Below are positions 1-13,000 of a DNA stretch of 64,000 nt, one piece after another (positions within the stretch are counted from its first letter, which is position 1; every line of letters begins with the position of its first letter). Below the pieces are notes generated by a model. That model was not told the origin of the DNA. It ran no database searches and saw only the letters and a list, made by a program, of their open reading frames with translations. The position numbers were made by a program, and so were the translations under genes. Source of the stretch: Myxocyprinus asiaticus (taxonomy: Eukaryota > Chordata > Actinopteri > Cypriniformes > Catostomidae); assembly GCF_019703515.2 (NCBI RefSeq), contig NC_059374.1:12994245-13058244 (forward strand), in the 5' to 3' direction.

Positions 1-432
1 GAAGGAGTTCAGTTACATACAGGTTCGATTGCTCTTCCTGAGTACCCCGGATGTCTTTGTCAAATGTACCCGAATCTGAATATAAAACCTGAATCAGTGT
101 ATTAAATTTTTTTTTTTCTGAATTTAATGATCTGAATTCGTGCCACATACATTTGAATTTAACGTTTGAATGTAATTCAAGTTCAAATAAACATGTTCAA
201 ATTCAAGTCCTAAATTTCAAGCTCAAAATCCCAATGGCACATATTTAATTCCATACTTGACCGCATAACGTTTTATATCACTTCACCAAATTATTTCAGT
301 TATTTCAAAGAGCCCTACAGGCTACCACAGCTAAATAAGTTAAAACAAATACATTGGTTTAGTGTATCAGATAAGAATGACAAACTATGTCTATCCTAAA
401 TTTATTTCAATTTCGGTTGAAAAGCATCCACG

Positions 433-485
<53 letters not shown>

Positions 486-1175
486 CTGTCACACACTCAC
501 ATATGCTGACACGCATACACACATAGACTCGAGTCACAACCAACAAACAGAGCCACACCCCCCGCGCCTTGATCAATATTGTACAACAGTTTCTATATTA
601 TCCTAAATAACAATTAAATATGTGCAAGTGTTTTGATGTATTTCACCCTAATCAGCCTCCCATAGTGGAAGCATCATCGTGCTCCTTCTCTTTAGCTCTC
701 ACACAAACGCTCATACACGGACACACACACACATTCGGGACTGGAGCCAAATCTGCACACAGTTGTTTAGCAACGGAAAAGCTATATACAAGGATGGCGA
801 CTCGCGTGGCTGCTGAGAAGTATATTTAAACTTACATCTTGGCCATTTGAAGCGATGATATTGCTGATGAGAACCGCATTAAACCCAGTTAATTCCACAC
901 ACGATCTCACTCAGTTTCTCTCTTTCTCTTGCTCACACGCACACACACCACCTTGTTACTTCAATGCTGAAAAGCAGCACATCCTCTGTTGCTAGTTCTA
1001 AAGTGACGTTTTCGAACTAGCAATAAGGCTTGGGCTGTTTCAAAGCTAGATGCTGAATCTGTGGAGGAAGAAAGTAGTTCCACTCACAAGAGTGTTTTTA
1101 GGGATGAAAAACAGAAAATGTCTTGATATAAAACCATTAAGGATGTCTTAAGGTGTGGTAACCGTGGTATAAGTG
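1..1175. other. cog6 intron sequence, no gene seen
   Basis: AT-rich noncoding sequence. Positions 60-240 are low-complexity, built from GAATT/TTCAAATTC words. A (CT)n tract follows at 437-487, and short (CA)n runs lie near 720-740 and 935-950. The open frames here are short and compositional; no exon or transposase is recognised. Confidence 0.6.
437..487. repeat. (CT)n microsatellite
   Basis: About 25 CT dinucleotides in an uninterrupted run. It accounts for the Arg-Glu-rich open frame on the - strand. Confidence 0.95.
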
Positions 1176-1176
1176 G

Positions 1177-1312
1177 AATGATTGTCTCCGGCCCGTTGAA
1201 TTATTGAAAAATAATGCACACCCAAAGTGTAACGCTGCGTGTTGTGGCCGCATTACCACCTAGGGGTGTGCATTATTTTTCAATAATTCAACTGTCCGCC
1301 GTCAATTATTCC
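1177..1312. repeat. Hairpin-forming inverted repeat (Angel-like)
   Basis: Arms at 1196-1223 (TTGAATTATTGAAAAATAAT then GCACACCC) and 1264-1291 are perfect 28-nt reverse complements around a 40-nt loop. Weaker pairing extends outward to about 1177 and 1312. The form resembles the Angel-type hairpin MITEs known from fish; family membership is inferred from structure only. Confidence 0.7.
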
Positions 1313-1348
1313 TTACATATATAGTACACACACACACTCAGAGATATA

Positions 1349-2596
1349 CACTATATTGCCAAAAGTATTCGCTCACCCATCCAAATAATTGAATTCAGGT
1401 GTTCCAATCACTTCCATGGCCACAGGTGTATAAAATGAAGCACCTAGGCATGCAGACTGCTTCTACAAACATTTGTGAAAGAATGGACCGCTCTCAGGAG
1501 CTCAGTGAATTCCAGCGTGGTACTGTGATAGGATGCCACCTGTGCAACAAGTCCAGTCGTGAAATTTCCTCACTACTAAATATTCCACAGTCAACTGTCA
1601 GTGGTATTATAACAAAGTGGAAGCGATTGGGAATGACAGCAACTCAGCCACGAAGTGGTAGGCCACGTAAAATGACAGAGCAGGGTCAGCGGATGCTGAG
1701 GCGCATAGTGCGCAGAGGTCGCCAACTTTCTGCAGAGTCAATCGCTACAGACCTCCAAAGTTCATGTGGCCTTCAGATTAGCTCAAGAACAGTGCATAGA
1801 GAGCTTCATGGAATGGGTTTCCATGGCCGAGAAGCTGCATCCAAGCCATACATCACCAAGTGCAATGCAAAACTTCGGATGCAGTGGTGTAAAGCACGCC
1901 GCCACTGGACTCTAGAGAAGTGGAGACGCGTTCTCTGGAGTGACGAATCACGCTTCTCCATCTGGCAATCTGATGGACGAGTCTGGGTTTGGTGGTTGCC
2001 AGGAGAACGGTACTTGTCTGACTGCATAGTGCCAACTGTGAAGTTTGGTGGAGGGGGGATTATGGTGTGGGGTTGTTTTTCAGGAGCTGGGCTTGGCCCC
2101 TTAATTCCAGTGAAAGGAACTCTGAATGCTTCAGCATACCAAGAGATTTTGGACAATTCCATACTCCCAACTTTGTGGGAACAGTTTGGGGATGGCCCCT
2201 TCCTGTTCCAACATGACTGTGCACCAGTGCACAGAGCAAGGTCCATAAAGACATGGATGAGCGGGTTTGGTGTGGAAGAATTTGACTGGCCTGCACAGAG
2301 TCCTGACCTCAACCCGATAGAGCAACTTTGGGGTGAATTAGAGCGAAGACTGCGAGCCAGGCCTTCTCGTCCAACATCAGTGTCTGACCTCACAAATGCG
2401 CTTCTGGAAGAATGGTCAAAAATTCCCATAAACACACTCCTAAACCTTGTGGAAAGCCTTCCTCCCAGAAGAGTTGAAGCTGTTATAGCTGCAAAGGGTG
2501 GGCCGACGTCATATTAAACCCTATGGATTAAGAATGGGATGTCACTTAAGTTCATATGCGTCTAAAGGCAGATGAGTGAATACTTTTGGCAATATA

Positions 2597-2599
<3 letters not shown>
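1349..2599 (+). mobile_element. Tc1-like transposon with open transposase, family A
   Basis: The 1251-bp element is bounded by TA at 1347-1348 and 2600-2601. The terminal inverted repeats begin CACTATATTGCCAAAAGTAT on both ends and match over about 30 bp with two or three mismatches. One open transposase frame fills the middle. It sits in a cog6 intron in the same direction as the gene, 227 bp before an exon. Short TIRs and a TA target are typical of Tc1/mariner. Confidence 0.95.
1483..2517 (+). CDS. Tc1-like transposase, apparently intact (DD34E)
   Basis: The transposase binds the element's inverted repeats and cuts and reinserts it at TA. From the ATG at 1483 ([13 protein letters not shown]) the frame gives 344 residues, the usual Tc1 length. 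An upstream in-frame ATG at 1399 adds 28 residues and is less likely. The N-terminal half holds two helix-turn-helix parts ([19 protein letters not shown], then a region near SGRPRKMT, a GRPR AT-hook-like motif). The catalytic residues are all visible: D in WSDESRF, D in [10 protein letters not shown], and E in [15 protein letters not shown], in DD34E spacing. It ends GGPTSY, as many Tc1 transposases do. No frameshift or stop was seen, so it may be a recent insertion; activity is not shown. Confidence 0.93.
   Translation: MDRSQELSEFQRGTVIGCHLCNKSSREISSLLNIPQSTVSGIITKWKRLGMTATQPRSGRPRKMTEQGQRMLRRIVRRGRQLSAESIATDLQSSCGLQISSRTVHRELHGMGFHGREAASKPYITKCNAKLRMQWCKARRHWTLEKWRRVLWSDESRFSIWQSDGRVWVWWLPGERYLSDCIVPTVKFGGGGIMVWGCFSGAGLGPLIPVKGTLNASAYQEILDNSILPTLWEQFGDGPFLFQHDCAPVHRARSIKTWMSGFGVEEFDWPAQSPDLNPIEQLWGELERRLRARPSRPTSVSDLTNALLEEWSKIPINTLLNLVESLPPRRVEAVIAAKGGPTSY

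Positions 2600-2669
<70 letters not shown>
2600..2669. repeat. (TA)n-(CA)n compound microsatellite
   Basis: A (TA)n run from the right edge of the family A Tc1-like element passes into a (CA)n run that ends at the first base of the next MITE. Confidence 0.95.
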
Positions 2670-2674
<5 letters not shown>

Positions 2675-2806
2675 GCAGCCAAACGTTTGGAATAATGTAC
2701 AGATTTAGCTGTTTCTGAAGGAAATTGATACTTTAATTCACCAAAATGGCATTCAACTGATCGCAGAGTATAGTCAGGACATTAATAACATGAAAAATTA
2801 CTATTA
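2670..2806 (+). mobile_element. Left half of a Tc1-type MITE
   Basis: It starts CACTGGCAGCCAAACGTTTG and is colinear with the left half of the full 289-bp MITE at 63287-63575, including GGAATAATGTACAGATTT and AGTCAGGACATTAATA. Similarity stops at about 2806, so the right half and right terminal repeat are gone. The cog6 acceptor lies about 20 bp further on. Confidence 0.85.
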
Positions 2807-2826
2807 TCCTCTTTTCTGGTTTTTAG

Positions 2827-2994
2827 GTGTTGTCCTGTATCCTCGACCCATTGTTGCAGCTGTGCACGGTATCGGCCAGTAACCTGGGAACAGCAGACAT
2901 GGCCACGTACATGGTGAACTCCCTCTACATGATGAAGACCACACTGGCTCTGTTTGAGTTCACCGACAAGCGCTTAGAAATGCTGGAGTTTCAG
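2827..2994 (+). CDS. cog6: cog6 exon (fifth from last)
   Basis: Acceptor ...TTCTGGTTTTAG ends at 2826 and a donor GTGTGC starts at 2995. The 56 codons are in phase 0 at both ends and read [17 protein letters not shown]... to EMLEFQ. The stretch [20 protein letters not shown] is strongly COG6-like. A half-copy of a Tc1-type MITE ends about 20 bp upstream, so almost no original intron is left next to the acceptor. Confidence 0.94.
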
Positions 2995-3336
2995 GTGTGC
3001 TGACATTTTAACTAAGCATAATGCTAAATGATATGCTGAAGGAGTAAGAACAACAGGTTACACTGACTGACCAACCTTATTTTTGTAGTGAGGTCAGTGT
3101 TTCCATTACAGTCAGGTATCGATGCTCTAAAATGTGTAGAGGGTTTAAAGGCAACATGAAAAGTCATTTGCAAAGTTTTAACTTCGGTAATGTGAAATAT
3201 TTAAGTAAAACAGACTTTTTAGCAGGAAATAATTTAGGATGGAAGTTTTTTTTTCAACAGGATTTATTTGGATCGTGATTGTTAGGCTGTTATATTATTA
3301 TATTTTGTAAATATAGTTTTTTCTAATAATATTATG

Positions 3337-3397
<61 letters not shown>

Positions 3398-4320
3398 TGT
3401 ATTTATTTATTTATTATAACATTGCAACTGCAAAATCTAATTAAGTCATAAGCTTGTGTTATGAGATGTTGTTGATTCTCTGTCATTTATTATTTTAATT
3501 ATTTTTATTGGCCTCATGCTGTAGATTGAAGCTCACTTGGACACTCTTATCAATGAGCAGGCGTCATACGTGTTGACCAGAGCTGGACTGAGTCATAGCT
3601 ATAGCTGCGTCCAACAGCACACCGCAGAACAGGTGAGAACTACTGAAAACGTTCATGTTCCTGTTCTCAATGTTCATCAAAGCACTCAGGATTTGGGTAA
3701 GGAAAGGCTTTTCTTGGATTAGTGTAATGCCGCATTTAACACCAAAATACCAAACTCTCCTTCCCCTCTGTTTTGCTCGGCTGTCTACTTAAAAAAAACT
3801 GCAGAAGTTTCCCTGCATTACAGGAATTATGTGAATTATACACAGCTGCACAAGCCCAGAAATAAAGCTTTTAGAGAAATTATTTTCATAGAGCATCTTT
3901 CCGACAATTATTTCTGATGTTCTGGTGATAATCAGTTATACTGTAATAGTGCATCTCCATTTGTATCCTAAACATTTAGAGTGTTTTGTGCTTCTTATTG
4001 AGGGCAGAAGAGCAAATGAGCATGAGAAAACAAATATATATGTCATTCTATATTAATGCGCTTGGCAACCGTAAATAACATATTAATGAACAATATTACT
4101 TGTTAATAGAATTGTTTATTGTGCTGATTATTATTAATATTAAATGTATTTCTTTATGTCTTTTGTCACCAAAATTTGAATATGCAATCCAATGAAACAC
4201 TGGATAATGAAGAAAATGCCAGTATTTTATTTATTTTTAGATTATTATTTAAAAATATCCAAGAAAACATTTATATTATATATTTTAGTAATGGTTAATA
4301 ATAATTTAAAAAAATCTGTC

Positions 4321-4385
<65 letters not shown>

Positions 4386-5969
4386 GTGCATCTCAATAAA
4401 TTAGAATGTCGTGGAAAAGTTCATTTATTTCAGTAATTCAACTCAAATTGTGAAACTCGTGTATCAAGTAAATTCAATGCACACAGACTGAAGTAGTTTA
4501 AGTCTTTGGTTCTTTTAATTGTGATGATTTTGGCTCACATTTAACAAAAACCCACCAATTCACTATCTCAAAAAATTAGAATATGGTGACATGCCAATCA
4601 GCTAATCAACTCAAAACACCTGCAAATATTTCCTGAGCCTTCAAAATGGTCTCTCAGTTTGGTTCACTAGGCTACACAATCATGGGGAAGACTGCTGATC
4701 TGACAATTGTCCAGAAGACAATCATTGACACCCTTCACAAGGAGGGTAAGCCACAAACATTCATTGCCAAAGAAGCTGGCTGTTCACAGAGTGCTGTATC
4801 CAAGCATGTTAACAGAAAGTTGAGTGGAAGGAAAAAGTGTGGAAGAAAAAGATGCACAACCAACAGAGAGAACCGCAGCCTTATGATTGTCAAGCAAAAT
4901 CGATTCAAGAATTTGGGTGAACTTCACAAGGAATGGACTGAGTCTGGGGTCAAGGCATCAAGACACAGACATGTCAAGAAATTTGGCTACAGTTGTCGTA
5001 TTCCTCTTGTTAAGCCACTCCTGAACCACATACAACGTCAGAGGCGTCTTACCTGGGCTAAGGAGAAGAAGAACTGGACTGTTGCCCAGTGGTCCAAAGT
5101 CCTCTTTTCAGATGAGAGCAAGTTTTGTATTTCATTTGGAAACCAAGGTCTTAGAGTCTGGAGGAAGGGTGGAGAAGCTCATAGCCCAAGTTGCTTGAAG
5201 TCCAGTGTTAAGTTTCCACAGTCTGTGATGATTTGGGGTGCAGTGTCATCTGCTGGTGTTGGTCCATTGTGTTTTTTGAAAACCAAAGTCACTGCACCCG
5301 TTTACCAAGAAATTTTGGAGCACTTCATGCTTCCTTCCGCTGACCAGCTTTTTAAAGATGCTGATTTCATTTTCCAGCAGGATTTGGCACCTTCCCACAC
5401 TGCCAAAAGCACCAAAAGTTGGTTAAATGACCATGGTGTTGGTGTGCTTGAGTGGCCAGCAAACTCACCAGACCTGAACCCCATAGAGAATCTATGGGGT
5501 ATTGTCAAGAGGAAAATGAGAAACAAGAGACCAAAAACTGCAGATGAGCTGAAGGCCACTGTCAAAGAAACCTGGGCTTCCATACCACCTCAGCAGTGCC
5601 ACAAACTGATCATCTCCATGCCACGCCGAATTGAGGCAGTAATTAAAGCAAAAGGAGCCCCTACCAAGTATTGAGTACATATACAGTAAATGAACATACT
5701 TTCCAGAAGGCCAACAATTCACTAAAAATGTTTTTTTATTGGTCTTATGATGTATTCTAATTTTTTGAGATAGTGAATTGGTGGGTTTTTGTTAAATGTG
5801 AGCCAAAATCATCACAATTAAAAGAACCAAAGACTTAAATTACTTCAGTCTGTGTGCATTGAATTTATTTAATACACGAGTTTCACAATTTGAGTTGAAT
5901 TACTGAAATAAATGAACTTTTCCACGACATTCTAATTTATTGAGATGCACCTGTATATATTTATATGTA

Positions 5970-6015
<46 letters not shown>

Positions 6016-6988
6016 CTATATATATATATACACACACAATTTAACATTATATCAATACTAAAACTCATGTACTCCATCATATTTGGGGTTTTGTCCTCCC
6101 ATGATGCATCACAAACATATACTGTAAATAATCATTAACACATGCGTGGACGTTGTATTTTGGCTTCGCTATACGCAACGCATAAGTTAATTTCATTTAA
6201 ACTGACTGATCTCAGTTTAGGACACTCTGGGCTGTCAGTTAAGGGTTAAACTTTTGACGCGCAGAGTCATGTGACAAAACAACATGGCGCCGATCACAAT
6301 GGAGTATGTCTTTGGGAGAAACGCCAACAAAACTACATCTGGTAAGAAACCTAATTAAGCTTTTACATCGAAACCTGTTTGAGTCAAATGATTAGAGTAT
6401 CTGGTTTCATCTGATACACCATTTTTTAAATTTGAGCGATTTACCATGAAACGTCATGCTGCTAAACACAATGTACACTATAGTGGACAATAGCACTTAA
6501 TGTTTTCATCAGAAATCCCATATTTACTGTCCATTTTCGCATTGAGAAAAATTTGTTTGCTTTCAGAGGCTTTCTGTGGAGTTAGGATGAAAATAATGTA
6601 TATTTCGAACTGTTCTGAGACCAGTGCAGACAGATGGCACACTGGAGGTTAAGTCACCTGAATAGGGAGCAAGGGATCATCCTATATCTTTTCTATGACA
6701 CCAAGTACATTCAATCCAAACTTCCAATCAAAAGTTCAGTTTCAGGCTGCAGATGATATTTGAACCACTCAACATGGTTGGCAGATATGGGACAATGGTA
6801 ATCAGTACTTAGATTCCAAATTTATAATGTATAATTACATTTTAACATGGCTGGCAGTGATTGGACGATGCTGGCCATTACTTGCAGGGACAAGTGGATT
6901 TTTAAAGGGGCAAGTGAAAGAGAATTTTACTTGCCCGACCAGACAAGTAGCCTGATTAAAACATCAATTATGAAAAAAATAACCTGTC

Positions 6989-7048
<60 letters not shown>

Positions 7049-10000
7049 CATAGGCCTGTGTCACTTATTGCAATGTTTGTATTCTTATTCTGCTGTTGAA
7101 AAAAGTCTAGAGCACATTTTATCATTCCCTAGCGATCTAGTAGCTGCACGCTATTTGACTGACAGAAGGCTTGTGTGCAGCGCTCTTTACATGCGCGTGT
7201 GCTCCGAGAATGTTCGCGCCTAAACAGGCAAATACATTTACAAATTCCGCCAAAATGTCTTGGTAAGGTGTTCATGTAAACACAGAGAGTCGAAAGTGAA
7301 TGTAAACATTGGGGGAAAAGCTGATTTGTAACAAATGAAGGACTTGTAAGTTTAAATGTAACATAGTAGACCTGCCGCTGTCTAGTGTATCCTTAATGTT
7401 AATCAAACAACAAAGACAAGAAAACGACAAAACTACTCACTGATTTTGGCTGGATAACTTTACTAGTATAACTCCAAAATAAAAGTATTAATGTATTATT
7501 CACATAAAGAAGACCAGTAGTAGTTTTATGTCAAAATCATTCTGAATGTTTAATTGAATTCTTGATACCATTAATTTCTTTTAAATGTTGTTAAAAAGCA
7601 CTGTTTTCTTAATTTCTTTTCTATAGTGATTTTTAATTTTGTTCTATTCATTTCATTTCTATTTATTTTCATTTGTTATGTTATTACTGACTGTTTACTA
7701 TTGAATTTTAACTTAATTATTTTATAATTAACAAATTAGTGTTTGGCTATTATTTGTTGTGGTATTGAAGCTGGTATCAAAAATCATCACATTTCGCTAG
7801 ACTACTGAAGTTTTGGTATTTTGACTGTATATATTGTGTATGGTTGATCTTGCTGCAATAACATGATGGAAAAGTAGATCTTATTCCATAGAAGTGTGAG
7901 CACCCCTGCTGTAAGTGATGGTGATGGATGCTTTCCTTTATTTGACTACTGTGCATACATGTAACATTTAATAACCTCCCCAACCCCTACCCAGCACTGT
8001 TTACATTTCTGTCCCTGAGAACCTAGTTGATTGCATAGGTATAATACTATTAGGTTGGCCATCTGTCGGAATTTTGGAAAACATACAATCGAAACTTTGA
8101 CATGTTACTACTTGAGCATGTAACCAGTACATGTCCTTTTTTTCTTTCTGGACAAGTAACTTTTTTTAATCGGACAAGTGAATGACCAATTTACTTGTCC
8201 GAAGGACAAGCACATCACAATGCTTAATGTCGATCCCTGACTTGGATCAGAACTAATAATGCTAATATCTGATTGTTGCCAAAGTACAAAAAACATTGTA
8301 ACAAAGTCAAATCAAGCCAAATAATATTTATTTGTATAGTTGTTGTTTTTTGTTTTGTTTTTTGTGCTTTTCCCAATACACATTGTTCCAAAGCAGCTTT
8401 ACTGAAAAGCCGCTGTGATGTCTGTAATGTCTCAAAAACATGAATAACCAACACTCCTGGAAACATAAAAAAATCTGACTTTCTTTAACTTGGTATTATT
8501 TAAAATTTCACAACTTAGTCCCGCTATTCACATATGAGGACATACATTTTTGTGGAAAATTCTTTTCTCTAGAATTTTTTTTTTTTTTTTTTTTTACATG
8601 TTTATTAGGTGCTACTAGTTACAAATCAAAAAGTGAAATGGAAAATGCACACAGCATTCACACTCGGGTCTCAGGAGGTTAAAACTCGGGTCTTTTAAAC
8701 AGTCCAGAAAGATGTCCGTCTTAGTGTTGTAAGGCTGGTTAAATCCTGTTATATAAAAGCAAGAAGCCAGGAGAGGCTGCACTATGCACTGATTTTACCT
8801 TGGTTATAGATTTTGGAAGGCATGAGACAAAGCGCAGTTGCTTATTGCTTTAATGGCAACTTTGAAAGTTTGTGAGACTTACTTCTGTCAGTTCTTCAAT
8901 TCTGCAGCTTAGTTTTACAGTGTGACCATTTCTGACCATCTTTTCTCTTGGATAATACCTCCAACTAACACACACACTAATAGCACACATTACTACCCTA
9001 TTATCTTTTTCTCATTTTACAAGAATAGTCTCTATTTTTTATATGCCCTCTCTTTAGACCTTATTACCATGGTTACCCTATGGTTAGAGGCTCATTAATA
9101 AAATCGTGGATTTTCACTCAAGTTCATCACATGGCAGGAAATGCCTTAGATTGAAAAGAACACAAAGTAGTACTTATGCTGTAAACATAATTACTCATTC
9201 ACATCTGTTGCACATATACAGCAGCCTACGCATTTACAGGTTTGACGGACCAAATTATTTGTCTTTCCACATTTGGTTTGTTATTGTTTATACCTAAGTG
9301 ACGTGGATTTGCGCAACTTGAAGCTTCTTCACCCATTATTAGGCCCTGGTGTTCTTCTAAGGATTATTTAGAGCACTAGCACTGAAAGTGCGGAGGCCCT
9401 ATTGTTCTTCTAAGGATTATTAGGGCCCAAGCACTGAAAGTACGGAGACCCTGTTGTTCTTCTAAGGATTATTATTATTAATAGGGCCCAAGAACTGAAA
9501 GTGTGGAGGCCCTATTGTTCTTCTAAGGATTATTAGGGCCCAAGCACTGAAAGTGCAGAGGCCTTATTGTTCTTCTAAGGATTATTATCATTAGGGCCCA
9601 AGCACTGAAAGTGCGGAGCCCCTGTTGTTCTTCTAAGAATTGTTATTATTATTATTATTATTAATGATACTCAAGATGGCACCGAGTGTGGCTGCTGCGT
9701 TGTGAGCTCCGACACAGCATGGTAGTGTTTTGTTTGTTTTGTTTACAAGTTGTCTGCCTTATTGTCTACGACAGACAAACACTTTTGGACATTGGTTCAG
9801 CAATTGCACACCATAAACCGGACTTCAAATTCCTCAATACCGACCCGCTGTTAACAAACATGCCAGCGGAGCCCTTTGTCTGGGCTGCCCGGCCGTGGAA
9901 ACGCAGGAGGAAAAGGGGAAACAGAGCCGCCGTTCTCATCAGAGTAAGACGTCGCGCAAATCGACACCCGCTACCCAGTATTCTACTGGCAAATGTTCAG

Positions 10001-13000
10001 TCTCTGGATAACAAGCTCTGCGAGCTGAAAGCGCGGATTTCTTTCCAACAAGAGACGAGGGACTGCTGCATTATCTGCCTTACAGAAACTTGGATGTCTG
10101 CGGAGATTCCAGACTCAGCCATCGAACCCATGGGGTTCTCCATGCACCGAGTGGACAGAGTGAAAGACCTCTCAGGTAAAAGCAGATGTGGTGGTGTATG
10201 TTTTATGATCAACAAATCCTGGTGTGATCAGAGGAACGTACATTCTATCAAGTCTTTCTGCTCTCCTGATCTGGAATTTCTCATGCTTCTGTGTCGACCA
10301 TTCTGGCTACCGAGGGAATTCACAGCGGTCATTATCACTACTGTGTACATCCCGCCACAAACTGACACAGACCGGGCACTCAAGGAACTGTATGGGATTA
10401 TAAGCAAACAGGAAACCGCGCACCCGGAGGCTGCATTCATTGTGACCGGGGACTTTAATAAAGCCAGTTTCAAATCAGTCGCACCAAAATACCACCAACA
10501 CATTAGTTTCAACACACGAGGGGATCGGGTTTTGGACCATTGCTATTCTCCCTTCCGGGATGGCTACAAATCCCTCCCCCACCCACCATTTGGCAAATCG
10601 GACCACTCTTCCATTCTGCTTCTGCCCGCTTACAGGCAGAAACTGAACGATCTAGTGCTGGTCAGATCAATCAGACTCTACGCTACAAGACTGTTTTGAT
10701 CACGTGGACTGGGAGATGTTCCGGTCCGCCTCTGATGACGAGATCGAGCTTTACGCTGATAGCGTAATGTGTTTCATCAGAAAGTGCGTAGAGGATGTCG
10801 ATCCGACCAGAACAACACAGATCTATCCGAACCAGAAGCCATGGATTAATAGCGATGTTCATGCGGCACTTAATGTGCGGACCTCCGCTTTTAATTCCGG
10901 GAACGCGGAGGAGCATAAACAAGCCAGTTATGCCCTCTGAACAGCAAAATGCCAGTACAGGAACAAGATTGAAGGACAGTTCAACACCACCAACTCTAGA
11001 AGCATGTGGCATGGAATTAACATCATCACGGACTTTAAAGGGAATAAAAACTCCGCCATGAACACCGCTGCCTCTCTCCCGGATGAGCTAAACACTTTTT
11101 ATGCTCGTTTTGAGGGAAATAACACCACCCTCGCGGAGAGAGCTCTCGCTGCTGAAGCTACAGAGGTTAGTTCACTCTCCGTCTCTGTAGTGGATGTAAC
11201 CCAATCCTTCCGACGGGTGAATATCCGCAAAGCTGCGGGTCCAGATGGCATTCCGGGCCGCATCATCAGAGCGTGCGCGAACCAGCTGGCTGGTGTTTTT
11301 ACGGACATTTTCAACCTTTCCCTCTCTTTGTCTGTAGTCCCCACGTGCTTTAAAACGTCCACCATTGTGCCTGTTCCAAAGCAATCAAAAATCACTTGCT
11401 TAAATGACTGGCGCCCTGTTGCTCTGACCCCCATCATCAGCAAATGCTTTGGGAGACTAATCAGAGATTACATCTGCTCTGTGCTGCCTCTCTCTCTAGA
11501 CCCATTGCAGTTTGCTTACCGCAACAACCGCTCCACTGATGATGCCATTGCATCTACAATACACACTGCTATCTCCCACCTGGAAAAAAAGAACACTTAT
11601 GTGAGAATGTTGTTTGTAGACTACAGCTCAGCATTCAACACCATAGTTCCCTCCAAGCTTGATGAGAAACTCCAGGCTCTGGGCTTAAACAGCTCGCTGT
11701 GCAGCTGGATCCTGGACTTCCTGTCAAGCAGACGCCAGGTGGTTTGAATAGGCAGCAACATCTCCTCATCACTGACCCTCAACACTGGAGCCCCACAGGG
11801 CTGTGTTCTTAGCCCACTCTTGTATTCCTTGTACACACATGACTGTGTGGCAACACATAGCTCCAATGCCATCATTAAGTTTGCTGATGACACGACAGTG
11901 GTAGGTCTGATTACTGACAATGATGAAACAGCCTTCAGAGAGGAGGTGCACACTCTGACACACTGGTGTCAGGAGCACAACCTCTCCCTCAACGTCAGTA
12001 AGACAAAGGAGCTTGTGGTGGACTTCAGAAGAAAAGAAGGAGAACACAGTCCCATCACCATCAATGGAGCACCAGTGGAGAGAGTCAGCAGCTTCAAGTT
12101 CCTGGGTGTCCACATCACTAAGGAACTCACATGGTCCATCCACACTGAAGTCTTTGTGAAGAAGGCTCATCAGCGCCTCTTCTTCCTGAGACGGCTGAGG
12201 AAGTTTGGAATGAACCGCCATATCCTCACACGGTGCTACCCTGCACTGTAGAGAGCATCCTGACTGGCTGCATCTCTGCCTGGTACGGCAATAACACCGC
12301 CCACAACCGCAAAGCACTGAAAAGGGTGGTACGAACTGCCAGACACATCATCGGAGGTGAGCCTCCCTCCCTCCAGGACATATATACCAGGTGGTGTGTG
12401 AAAAAAGCTACTTTTGGGGTACTTAACATGCGTGAAACTCTTGAAAGTTTGCACACACATGAGAGCTATCGGCCATTAGGGCTGGGCAAAGTTGCAGGGG
12501 GGGCTCTGTAGCGCCACCTAGAAGATGGGCATGTTTGGGGGCTCTGTAGCACCACCCTTTTCAGCTACTGTCACCAAACTTTTTACACATATAGATCTCA
12601 TCAAGCCGGACAACTTTCATGCGACAGTCATAAGCTCTGCCCAACAGGAAGTCGGTCATTTTGGATTGTTTGAAAAATGCATGCTCTGGAATTTTAAATG
12701 CTCCTCCTAGGGCTTTCATGTTATGGGTACATAATGTGGTTGACATCATGCCAAGACATTGACGATGCTAAATTGCAAACTGATTTTTGATTTGTCGAAC
12801 GGTGTTGCCATGGCGATGCGATAAATTAATGTCAAAAAATGGGAAAAGGGAAGTATCTCATATATGCTGCATGCATCGTATGATTTACATAAAAATGGTG
12901 TGGCTATTGTGGGTCGCAGTCATAGCGCCACCAACTGGCGGTGGGAAGTGTGGCACGTTAAACATACTTTGAAATATCCCTTTTATGTTTACCTGAATTG

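Larger units (their letters stand above)
6190..8700 (+). repeat. Dispersed unclassified repeat, copy 1, split by insertions
   Basis: Collinear with the reverse complement of about 57220-58080. Shared landmarks are TTAAGGGTTAAACTT, CAGAGGCTTT...GGAGTTAGGATGAAAATAA, CTGAGACCAG.GCAGACAGA, AAAAGTTCAGTTTCAGGCTG, GTCTCAAAAACATGAATAAC and GGAAAATGCACACAGCA. This copy is longer because it carries a 1355-bp insertion (6885-8239) and about 130 bp of extra sequence near 8265-8400. I cannot assign the repeat to a class. Confidence 0.75.

Noticed and set aside
1806..2435. 209-residue frame on the - strand
   Set aside because: It is antisense to the open Tc1-like transposase at 1483-2517 and has no domain of its own.
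3633..3722. Extension of the cog6 open frame past 3632
   Set aside because: A consensus donor at 3633 and the continuing COG6 peptide at 21347 show it is intron.
11769..12317. 182-residue frame on the - strand, Cys-rich
   Set aside because: Antisense shadow of the LINE reverse transcriptase; the + frame has the FADD and FLGVHI motifs.
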